Source: Candidatus Scatomorpha stercorigallinarum (lineage in GTDB: Bacteria > Bacillota_A > Clostridia > Oscillospirales > Oscillospiraceae). From it: a stretch of 6,928 nt of DNA. Under the pieces are notes generated by a model. It had not been told where the DNA came from. It searched no databases and worked only from the letters and a program-made list of their open reading frames with translations. Made by a program: the position numbers and the translations under genes. Below, one piece after another: positions 1-6,928 of the stretch (its first letter is position 1; each line of letters begins with the position of its first letter). The stretch is taken from contig DVOV01000189.1 in assembly GCA_018713375.1 (NCBI GenBank), forward strand, positions 1-6,928, in the 5' to 3' direction.

Positions 1-7
1 GTGAAAT

Positions 8-37
8 GCCCCGCGGCGGATCTATCCGCCGCGGGGC
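8..37 (-). terminator. Palindrome after ligA, probable transcription terminator
   Basis: A perfect 13-bp stem (8-20 with 25-37) closes on a four-base loop, or 14 bp if the T21-A24 pair forms. It lies 15 bases beyond the ligA stop codon and is almost all G and C. On the minus strand it is followed only by ATTTCAC, so the U tract is weak. It may terminate poorly, protect the 3' end of the mRNA, or serve a converging gene beyond the window. On the plus strand the bases after the stem are CATTAATC, also not a U tract. Confidence 0.7.
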
Positions 38-52
38 CATTAATCATGCCGC

Positions 53-2708
<2,656 letters not shown>

Positions 2709-2728
2709 GGCATCACCCCCCTATGGGG

Positions 2729-2757
2729 AGTGTATGCGCCAGGCTGCGCCTGGATGC
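2729..2757 (-). promoter_or_regulatory. Candidate SigE-like promoter of yunB
   Basis: On the minus strand GCATCCA (2757-2751) is separated by 14 bases from CATACACT (2736-2729). The second box matches the SigE -10 consensus CATACAnT at every fixed position. The first matches only the front half of the -35 consensus (kmATATT), but the 14-base spacing is right. The start would fall near 2722, leaving a short leader with the yunB Shine-Dalgarno. Known SigE control of yunB in Bacillus makes this plausible. The weak -35 keeps confidence modest. The spacer is filled by a 15-base palindrome (2739-2753). Confidence 0.4.
2739..2753. repeat. 15-base palindrome CCAGGC-TGC-GCCTGG
   Basis: Six-base arms around a TGC loop. 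First of five related copies (others at 2758, 6509, 6834 and, reversed, 6913). This copy occupies the spacer of the candidate yunB promoter. Confidence 0.75.
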
Positions 2758-2772
2758 CCAGTCTGCGCCTGG
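2758..2772. repeat. 15-base palindrome, imperfect copy
   Basis: CCAGTC-TGC-GCCTGG, five bases after the first copy in the same orientation. One arm position is unpaired (T against C). The tandem pair has a 19-base period. Confidence 0.65.
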
Positions 2773-2827
2773 AGGGCGGCCAACGGCCGCGGGTACTTGC
2801 CTGCGGCCCGCCCGCAGGGAGGGGGAT

Positions 2828-2847
2828 GCAGGGACGAAAGTCCCTGC
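2828..2847. repeat. Tetraloop hairpin in element A
   Basis: A perfect 8-bp stem, GCAGGGAC with GTCCCTGC, closed by GAAA, which would be a GNRA tetraloop in RNA. The counterpart at 6561-6580 carries a compensated A-T to G-C change (2834/2841 against 6567/6574) and a GAAG loop. Confidence 0.8.
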
Positions 2848-2855
2848 GGCCCATT

Positions 2856-2898
2856 TCTGAGAGATTTCTTTTGCTTGCGCCAAAAGAAACCCCTCAGA
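2856..2898. repeat. Two-part hairpin in element A
   Basis: Outer stem TCTGAG/CTCAGA (2856-2861 with 2893-2898), a 3x3 internal loop AGA/CCC, then inner stem TTTCTTTTG/CAAAAGAAA (2865-2873 with 2881-2889) and a seven-base loop. The copy in element B keeps the same plan with one more pair in the inner stem. Confidence 0.8.
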
Positions 2899-3003
2899 CT
2901 CCAAAGAAAAGCGCTTTGGTGGGGATCGGAGCGTTTTGTGCGTGTTTTACAGGTTTTCAATTATCAAACGTGGTCATCCCGTCGGTGAATGAGTTCTCTG
3001 CAT

Positions 3004-3100
3004 CGCCGACCGTGCGTTGCTCCCTGCGGTCGCGGCACTGCCTTGCAAACAATCGACCCGTCAGCGGCGCGAGCGTAAGCGAAGCCTTCCGCGGTCGGCG
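3004..3100. repeat. Central module of element A
   Basis: Bounded by the inverted ends CGCCGACCG (3004-3012) and CGGTCGGCG (3092-3100). It contains GCGAGCGTAAGCGAAGC (3069-3085). The reverse complement of 6743-6834 aligns along its length, with near identity in the half from CGTCAGCGGCGCGAGCG to the right boundary and around GCGGCACTGCC. Confidence 0.75.
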
Positions 3101-3206
3101 TTGGGGAGAGCCATACGACAGCGGGATGACCACCTGCGATACGTGGGAAGCCATAAAAGATAGTTCGCGCCTCCGATGCGCACCAAAAGCGTTTTTCTTT
3201 GGGGCG

Positions 3207-3247
3207 CCACACCCGTTTCTTTGGGCAAGACCAAAGAAATGGGGTGG
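3207..3247. repeat. Right-end hairpin of element A, after the PLP gene
   Basis: Inner stem TTTCTTTGG/CCAAAGAAA (3216-3224 with 3231-3239) with loop GCAAGA, extended by CCAC-CCC with GGG-GTGG around a bulged A (3207-3214 with 3241-3247). It begins 12 bases past the stop of the minus-strand PLP enzyme gene and could cap that transcript's 3' end. No U tract follows, so I do not call it an intrinsic terminator. Read on the minus strand its TCTTG loop matches the left-arm hairpin of element B. Confidence 0.65.
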
Positions 3248-3258
3248 CAAATGCCGGG

Positions 3259-4506
3259 TCAGGTGAGCATCTCCGCCACGGCGGCCATCACGCCGAGGCG
3301 GCCGGCTTCGTAGGTCAATCCGCCCTGAAGGAAGGCCATATACGGCTCGCGCATGGGGCCGTCGCAGCTGAGCTCGATGGACGAGCCCTGGATGAACGCG
3401 CCGGCGGCCATCACCACCTGGTCCTCATAGCCGGGCATCTGCCAGGCCTCCGGCGTGACGAAGGAGTCCACCGGCGAGCCGGACTGGATGCCGCGGCAGA
3501 ATTTGAGCAGGTTCTCGCCCGTGCGCAGCACCACCGTCTGGATGATGTCCGAGCGGAACTCGCCGCTGGCGGGGAAGGTCTCGTAGCCCAGCGCTTCCAG
3601 CATGGCGGCGCAGAGGGCCGCCGTTTTCAGCGCCTGGGCCGTGGTGTGCGGGGCGAGGAACAGCCCCTGGTACAGACTGCGGTTCAGGCCGAAGGTGGCG
3701 CCGCACTCCCCGCCGATGCCGGGGACGGTGAGCCGGCAGGCGGCGTTTTCAACAAGATCCGCGCGGCCGGCGATGTAGCCGCCGGAGGGCGCGAGGCCGC
3801 CGCCGGGGTTCTTTATCAGCGAGCCGGCGATGAGGTCGGCGCCGACCATGGTGGGCTCGGCGGTGTCCGTGAATTCGCCGTAGCAGTTGTCCACCACCAC
3901 GGCCGTCTCCGGCGAGGCGGACTTTATGACGCGGATTATTTCACCGATCTCCGGCACGGTGAGCGCGCGGCGGGAGTCGTAGCCCCTCGAGCGCTGCACG
4001 AGGGCCGCGGCGGGGCGGATCTCCCGCGCGGCGCGCGCGATGGCCTCGAGGTCCGGCCCGCCGGAGAGCGTTTCCACCTGCGCGTAGGCCACGCCGTATT
4101 CGCGCAGCGAGCCGTGCGCGCTGCCGCTGATGCCGATGGCCGTGCGCAGCGTGTCGTACGGTGCGCCCATCACGGAGAGCAGCGTGTCCCCCGGCTTCAA
4201 TGCGGCGAAGAGGGCGGAGGCGATGGCGTGCGTGCCGTTGACGAAATTCACGCGCACCAGCGCGCTCTCCGCGCCGAAAACGCGCGCCCAGACCTTGTCC
4301 AGCGTCTCGCGGCCGAGGTCGTCGTAGCCGTAGCCCGTGGTGCCGGCAAAGCAGGGCTCCGAGACGCGCTGCTCCTGGAACGCCTCCAACACCCGGCGGG
4401 TGTTTTCCCGCGCGACGGCGTCTATTTCCTCAAAGCGCCCCGCCAGGCCGCGCTCGCACTCGGCGGCGAGGCGCTCAACGTTTTCCGGTATTTCACTCAG
4501 CTTCAT
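3259..4506 (-). CDS. PLP-dependent enzyme, methionine gamma-lyase/YnbB family
   Basis: A 415-residue fold-type I PLP protein of the family annotated as methionine gamma-lyase family or aluminum resistance protein (YnbB in Bacillus). It is probably cytoplasmic. The substrate is not established for the family, so a C-S lyase reaction is only suggested. Signatures seen are FAGTTGYGYDDLGRETLD (53-70), NFVNGTHAIASALFA (87-101), VVVDNCYGEF (203-212) with Asp206 expected to contact the PLP ring nitrogen, and GSLIKNPGGG (228-237) with Lys232 as the likely Schiff-base lysine. The C-terminal part has DSFVTPEAW (347-355) and MPGYEDQVVMAAGAF (357-371). Length is complete for the family. The ATG lies inside the end of murD, a 14-base overlap. 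Possible ribosome sites are AAGGA two bases away and GGAG (4517-4520) ten bases away, so it is likely co-transcribed and coupled with murD. Confidence 0.9.
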   Translation of the reverse strand: MKLSEIPENVERLAAECERGLAGRFEEIDAVARENTRRVLEAFQEQRVSEPCFAGTTGYGYDDLGRETLDKVWARVFGAESALVRVNFVNGTHAIASALFAALKPGDTLLSVMGAPYDTLRTAIGISGSAHGSLREYGVAYAQVETLSGGPDLEAIARAAREIRPAAALVQRSRGYDSRRALTVPEIGEIIRVIKSASPETAVVVDNCYGEFTDTAEPTMVGADLIAGSLIKNPGGGLAPSGGYIAGRADLVENAACRLTVPGIGGECGATFGLNRSLYQGLFLAPHTTAQALKTAALCAAMLEALGYETFPASGEFRSDIIQTVVLRTGENLLKFCRGIQSGSPVDSFVTPEAWQMPGYEDQVVMAAGAFIQGSSIELSCDGPMREPYMAFLQGGLTYEAGRLGVMAAVAEMLT

Positions 4507-5893
4507 TTTCCTTGAACTCCATTACTATATCTCTGAATTTGTCGCCGCGCTCGGCGAAGTTGTTGAAGCGGTCGAAGGACGAGCAGGCGGGGGAGAGCAG
4601 CACGATGTCCCCCGGGATGGAGGCGGCGCGCGCGGCCTCCACGGCGCTGCGCAGGTCGGGCAGGATGTGTATGGGCAGGCGCGACGGGTCATAGAACACG
4701 CTGTGCCGCACGGCGGCGGCGATCTGCTCCGCCGTGTCGCCCGTCAGGTAGAGGGACTTCACGCGCTCGGATATCTCGTCGCCCAGCGTGTCGAAGGAGA
4801 TGTGCTTGTCGTGCCCGCCGGCGATGAGTATGGGCTTGGCGCGCATGGCGCGCAGCCCTGCTATCGTGCGCGTGGGGCTGGTGGCGATGGAGTCGTTGAT
4901 GTACGTCACGCCGTTCAGCTCGCGGATGAACTCAAGGCGGTGGCGGACGCCGCCGTAGCTGCGCGCCACGTCGCGGCAGATGCCGGCGCCCACCATACCG
5001 TCCACCGCCGCGAAGGCGGCCATGTAGTTTTCCACATTGTGCACGCCGGGGATGCGTATCTCCGTCACCGGGATGATGGGCTCCACCTCGTAGCCGTGCG
5101 AGCGGTAGACCGTGCCGTCGCGGCAGAAAACGCCGTCCCGCACCGTCTCGCGGCGGGAGAAGAGCCGCACATGGCTCTTGGCCTCCTCGCCGAAGCGGGC
5201 CGTATAGGCGTTGTCGGCGTTCACGACGAGCACGTCCTGCGGCGTCTGCAGGGCGAAGATGCGGCGCTTGGCGTTGACGTAGTCGTCAAAGTCCGGGTGC
5301 TTGTCGAGGTGGTTGGGGGAGACGTTGGTGACCACGGCCACGTCCGGGCGGATGCTGATGCTGTGCAGCTGGAAGCTGGAGAGCTCCAGCACGGCGATGT
5401 CGTCCGGGCGCATCTCCGGCACCGAGGCGAGCAGGGGCTTGCCGATGTTGCCGCCCAGATAGACGTTGCGGCCGGCGGCGCGCAGCAGCTCGGCGATGAT
5501 GGAGGACGTGGTGGTCTTGCCGTCCGAGCCCGTGATGCCGATGGTCAGGCAGGGGCAGAGGCGGAAAAAGGCCTCCATCTCGCTGGTGATCTCCGCGCCG
5601 TGGGCGGCGGCGGAGACGAGAGCCGGCTCCGTGGGCAGGACGCCGGGCGTGCGGAAGATGACGTCATAGCCGTCAAGGCCGGAGAGATAGCCCGCGCCGA
5701 GCGTCACCTCGGCGCCGCGCTTCCGGTAATCCTCCGCCTCGGCGCCCAGCTTTTCCTCGCCGCGCTGGTCGCGGACGGAGATGGGGAGGCCGGCGTTGAG
5801 CAGCAGCTCTATCAGCGGGCGGTTGCTGACGCCGACGCCCACCACGGCCACGCGCTTATCTTTAAGGGAAGAAATGTACTCTTCAAGGGTCAT
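4493..5893 (-). CDS. murD: UDP-N-acetylmuramoyl-L-alanine--D-glutamate ligase MurD
   Basis: Adds D-glutamate to UDP-MurNAc-L-Ala with ATP hydrolysis, the second amino-acid step of cytoplasmic peptidoglycan precursor synthesis. The 466-residue protein has the three Mur ligase domains. The N-terminal Rossmann-like domain (about 1-110) has AVVGVGVSNRP (16-26) and RTPGV (81-85). The central ATPase domain has the P-loop GITGSDGKTTT (119-129), GGNIGKPL (147-154), ELSSFQL (170-176) and NVSPNHLDKH (190-199). Lys209 in YVNAKRRIF matches the lysine that is carbamylated in the family. The C-terminal domain has GVHNVENYMAA (283-293), HRLEF (318-322), NDSIATSPTRT (333-343) and LLSPACSSFDRFNNFAERG (432-450). 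The ATG has a good ribosome site (AGGTGAT, 5899-5905) and a vegetative-type promoter 22-50 bases upstream. It overlaps the PLP enzyme gene and stands apart from a large mur/fts cluster within this window. Confidence 0.97.
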   Translation of the reverse strand: MTLEEYISSLKDKRVAVVGVGVSNRPLIELLLNAGLPISVRDQRGEEKLGAEAEDYRKRGAEVTLGAGYLSGLDGYDVIFRTPGVLPTEPALVSAAAHGAEITSEMEAFFRLCPCLTIGITGSDGKTTTSSIIAELLRAAGRNVYLGGNIGKPLLASVPEMRPDDIAVLELSSFQLHSISIRPDVAVVTNVSPNHLDKHPDFDDYVNAKRRIFALQTPQDVLVVNADNAYTARFGEEAKSHVRLFSRRETVRDGVFCRDGTVYRSHGYEVEPIIPVTEIRIPGVHNVENYMAAFAAVDGMVGAGICRDVARSYGGVRHRLEFIRELNGVTYINDSIATSPTRTIAGLRAMRAKPILIAGGHDKHISFDTLGDEISERVKSLYLTGDTAEQIAAAVRHSVFYDPSRLPIHILPDLRSAVEAARAASIPGDIVLLSPACSSFDRFNNFAERGDKFRDIVMEFKENEAE

Positions 5894-5914
5894 GGGAAAT
5901 CACCTCACCGCCTG

Positions 5915-5943
5915 ATTATATCCCGACCCGGCGGCAAATACAA
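5915..5943 (-). promoter_or_regulatory. Vegetative promoter of murD operon
   Basis: On the minus strand a perfect -10 TATAAT (5920-5915) lies 17 bases from TTGTAT (5943-5938), which matches TTGACA at three of six positions. Transcription would start near 5908, giving a leader of about 15 bases that holds little beyond the Shine-Dalgarno of murD. Confidence 0.6.
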
Positions 5944-5951
5944 TAATTTTA

Positions 5952-5981
5952 TTGACTTTGGGCGGCAAGGAGGGGTAAAAT
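5952..5981 (+). promoter_or_regulatory. Vegetative promoter of rnpB
   Basis: TTGACT (5952-5957) and TAAAAT (5976-5981), each five of six to the SigA consensus, are spaced by 18 bases. The predicted start at about 5988 falls at the beginning of the RNase P RNA P1 helix. The -35 box lies eight bases from the -35 box of the divergent murD promoter. Confidence 0.7.
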
Positions 5982-5989
5982 ACTCGGCA

Positions 5990-6466
5990 GCGGGCCGGGC
6001 GGCCGCGCGTACACGGCGAAAGCCCGTGCGTGAGGAAAGTCCGGGCTCCACAGGGCAAGGATAACGGGTAACGCCCGCCAGGGGAAACCCTCGGACAAGT
6101 GCAACAGAGATATACCGCGTCGATCCTCCGCCAGGAGAGAAATCAAATGGGGTCCCCACGAAAGCCCTGCGCTTTCGTGGGGAAAGGAGGAGCAAGGGAG
6201 CGAACGCAGTTTTCGGCGAAAGCCGCTGGCTTTTGCCGGAAACGGAGGTGAGCGCACTTTGCGACGACGTAAGGGTGGAAAGGCGAGGTAAGAGCTCACC
6301 CGCCGCATGGAGACATGCCGGCGCTGTAAACTCTATCCGGAGCAACACCGTGGAAAGGGACATGAAGGCCGGCCCGGCCGTCCCGATGGAGGTGGCTTGA
6401 GGCGCGCGGCAACGCGCGTCCCAGATAGATGGCCGTCCACGACAGAACCCGGCTTACAGGCCCGCG
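5990..6466 (+). ncRNA. rnpB: RNase P RNA, class A
   Basis: Catalytic RNA subunit of RNase P, which removes the 5' leader of pre-tRNAs together with the RnpA protein. P1 forms from GCGGGCC (5990-5996) and GGCCCGC (6459-6465). The two conserved halves of the core are present: GAGGAAAGTCCGGGCTCC (6032-6049) and ACAGAACCCGGCTTA (6442-6456), which pair as P4. GTGCAACAGAGA (6099-6110), GTAAGGGTGGAAAGG (6269-6283), GGTAAGAGCTCACC (6287-6300) and GTAAACTC (6326-6333) fit the class A specificity domain. At about 477 nt it is longer than common class A RNAs because the P12 arm (6119-6268) is greatly enlarged. The ends are set by P1 and could be off by a few bases. It has its own promoter and a strong terminator. 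Confidence 0.97.
6119..6268 (+). other. Expanded P12 arm within rnpB
   Basis: About 150 nt lie between ACCGC and GTAAGGGTGG, where E. coli (from memory) has roughly 25-30. Base pairing CGTCG/CGACG (6118-6122 with 6262-6266) closes the insert. Inside are a perfect 12-bp hairpin CCCCACGAAAGC/GCTTTCGTGGGG (6154-6165 with 6171-6182) and a 15-bp hairpin with two G-U pairs (6210-6224 with 6228-6242). Both extra hairpins are uninterrupted, which argues for a folded extension and not random insertion. Confidence 0.75.
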
Positions 6467-6469
6467 CAT

Positions 6470-6500
6470 AAAGCCGCGCCCCTATGGGGCGCGGCTTTTT
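6470..6500 (+). terminator. Intrinsic terminator of rnpB
   Basis: A perfect 13-bp stem (6470-6482 with 6486-6498) closes on TAT and runs into five T residues (6496-6500). It starts four bases after the rnpB P1 helix. CCCCTATGGGG at its tip also occurs at 2718-2728 beside element A. Confidence 0.95.
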
Positions 6501-6508
6501 GTAAAGGC

Positions 6509-6523
6509 CCAAACTGCGTTTGG
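6509..6523. repeat. 15-base palindrome CCAAAC-TGC-GTTTGG
   Basis: Same plan as the copy at 2739-2753, with two arm pairs changed from G-C to A-T on both sides while the TGC loop is kept. Confidence 0.7.
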
Positions 6524-6560
6524 AGGCATTTGCCTGCGGCCCGCCCGCAGGGAGGGGGAT

Positions 6561-6580
6561 GCAGGGGCGAAGGCCCCTGC
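6561..6580. repeat. Tetraloop hairpin in element B
   Basis: GCAGGGGC pairs with GCCCCTGC around GAAG. It is the counterpart of 2828-2847 with one compensated pair change. Confidence 0.8.
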
Positions 6581-6588
6581 GACCCAAT

Positions 6589-6632
6589 TCTGAGAGATTT
6601 CTTTTTGTCTTGTCAAAAAGAAACCCCTCAGA
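6589..6632. repeat. Two-part hairpin in element B
   Basis: Outer stem TCTGAG/CTCAGA (6589-6594 with 6627-6632), internal loop AGA/CCC, inner stem TTTCTTTTTG/CAAAAAGAAA (6598-6607 with 6614-6623) and loop TCTTGT. The inner stem has one more T-A pair than the copy in element A, with the extra base on both arms. Confidence 0.8.
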
Positions 6633-6742
6633 CTCCAAAGAGAAAACCGCTTTGGTGGTAGTCGGTACGTAAAATCTGCCCGTTAGTTTAAGTGGTGACT
6701 GATTTTTAGGTGGTCATCCCGTAGTCGGATAGCCTTGCACAA

Positions 6743-6834
6743 CGCCGACCGCGGTTGGCTTCGCTTCGCTCGCGCCGCTGACGAGATGATGATCGGCAGT
6801 GCCGCGAGCGTAAGCGAAGCAGTGCACGGTCGGC
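6743..6834. repeat. Central module of element B, inverted
   Basis: Runs from CGCCGACCG (6743-6751) to CGGTCGGC (6827-6834) and aligns with element A only as its reverse complement. It can itself fold: GCTTCGCTTCGCTCGC (6758-6773) pairs with GCGAGCGTAAGCGAAGC (6804-6820) around one bulged T. Confidence 0.75.
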
Positions 6835-6848
6835 CAAGCTGCGCTTGG
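6834..6848. repeat. 15-base palindrome CCAAGC-TGC-GCTTGG
   Basis: Perfect six-base arms around TGC, abutting the right end of the inverted module. It differs from the 2739 copy by one compensated arm pair. Confidence 0.7.
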
Positions 6849-6858
6849 ATGCAAAGAA

Positions 6859-6899
6859 GCGCGCCTCACCAACGGATGACCTCCGTTAGTGAGGCGCGC
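6859..6899. repeat. Long hairpin near right edge
   Basis: GCGCGCCTCAC (6859-6869) pairs with GTGAGGCGCGC (6889-6899). After one C/A mismatch, AACGGA (6871-6876) pairs with TCCGTT (6882-6887) around loop TGACC. No T tract follows on either strand, so this is not an ordinary intrinsic terminator. Confidence 0.75.
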
Positions 6900-6912
6900 A
6901 GCGCATCTGCCT

Positions 6913-6927
6913 CCAGGCGCAGCCTGG
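6913..6927. repeat. 15-base palindrome, reversed copy at window edge
   Basis: CCAGGC-GCA-GCCTGG is the exact reverse complement of the copy at 2739-2753. It may mark the far end of element B. Confidence 0.65.
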
Positions 6928-6928
6928 G

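Larger units (their letters stand above)
2739..3247. repeat. Structured repeat element A, intergenic yunB side
   Basis: This 509-base block fills nearly all of the 550-base gap between the PLP enzyme gene and yunB and has no credible gene. In plus-strand order it holds two 15-base palindromes (2739-2772), a 6-bp/3-nt hairpin GCGGCC-AAC-GGCCGC (2776-2790), hairpin 2800-2818, hairpin 2828-2847, hairpin 2856-2898 and hairpin 2901-2919. Next come the 12-base box GTGGTCATCCCG (2970-2981), a central module (3004-3100), the inverted box CGGGATGACCAC (3122-3133), CACCAAAAGCG (3181-3191) and a terminal hairpin (3207-3247). The second half is a diverged inverted copy of the first, so the element is a long imperfect palindrome. 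Its left arm and module recur in element B. No transposase is present; it resembles a non-autonomous or REP/MITE-like element, but I do not recognise a named family. Confidence 0.8.
6509..6927. repeat. Structured repeat element B, downstream of rnpB
   Basis: No credible gene lies in 6501-6928. The left arm repeats element A in the same orientation: CCTGCGGCCCGCCCGCAGGG (6533-6552), hairpin 6561-6580, hairpin 6589-6632, CCAAAG/CTTTGG (6635-6640 with 6650-6655) and GTGGTCATCCCGT (6710-6722). The central module (6743-6834) is reverse-complemented relative to A. The right part is not like A's right arm: it has a 15-base palindrome (6834-6848), a 17-bp hairpin with one mismatch (6859-6899) and a reversed palindrome at the window edge (6913-6927). 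The element may continue past the window. Confidence 0.8.

Noticed and set aside
2739..2790. CRISPR-like short repeats
   Set aside because: Palindromes of 15 bases, two in tandem with a four- to five-base gap, and no regular spacers or nearby cas genes.
3207..3247. Intrinsic terminator for the PLP enzyme gene
   Set aside because: The hairpin is well placed but no run of U follows it on the minus strand. It is listed as an element hairpin instead.
2709..3258. Insertion sequence or integrase remnant
   Set aside because: No reading frame in any of the six shows transposase or recombinase motifs. Only the repeat structure supports mobility.
3199..4515. 438-codon plus-strand open frame
   Set aside because: Antisense shadow of the PLP enzyme gene, which carries all the family motifs.
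6032..6049. Conserved block taken at first as a riboswitch or tmRNA piece
   Set aside because: It pairs with the 3' ACAGAACCCGGCTTA block as P4 of RNase P RNA, and the rest of the class A core is present.
4337..6064. 575-codon plus-strand open frame
   Set aside because: Antisense to murD, then runs across both promoters into rnpB. Composition is that of an antisense frame.
6333..6638. 101-codon minus-strand frame beginning MESEGFL, with a similar 63-codon frame at 2713-2904
   Set aside because: The shared start comes from the repeated hairpin DNA of elements A and B. One frame runs antisense into rnpB and the other through the repeat next to yunB, and the similarity is explained by the repeat itself.

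Overview
The window looks like chromosomal DNA of a G+C-rich, spore-forming member of the Clostridia, most likely from the gut Oscillospirales/Oscillospiraceae side. That placement is inferred from a YunB-type sporulation gene, a PLP enzyme of the YnbB family typical of Firmicutes, a class A RNase P RNA (usual in Clostridia, whereas Bacilli carry class B) and the base composition. No species can be named from the sequence alone.

All four protein genes are on the minus strand. Reading in their direction of transcription, murD (5893-4493) overlaps by 14 bases a YnbB-type PLP enzyme gene (4506-3259). A 550-base gap follows, filled by a structured repeat. Then come yunB (2708-2034) and, one base after its stop, ligA (2032-53). 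A strong palindrome (8-37) closes the ligA side. At 5894-5989 a compact divergent promoter region separates murD from rnpB, which runs on the plus strand (about 5990-6466) and ends in a textbook intrinsic terminator (6470-6500). From 6501 to the end there is no credible gene, only a second copy of the structured repeat.

The genes are housekeeping (cell-wall precursor synthesis, NAD-dependent DNA ligation, tRNA 5' processing) plus one sporulation gene. No defence system, transposase, tRNA gene or CRISPR array is visible.

The most unusual content is the non-coding DNA. Two related elements (A, about 2739-3247; B, about 6509-6927) are built from nested hairpins. Stems differ between the copies by compensatory changes, which points to selection or copying of a folded form. 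Element A is roughly palindromic as a whole. The central module of B is reverse-complemented relative to A, while the left arm has the same orientation in both. A separate 15-base palindrome (CCA..C-TGC-G..TGG) recurs five times with covarying arms, and one copy lies in the spacer of a candidate sporulation-sigma promoter for yunB. The RNase P RNA also has a much enlarged P12 arm.
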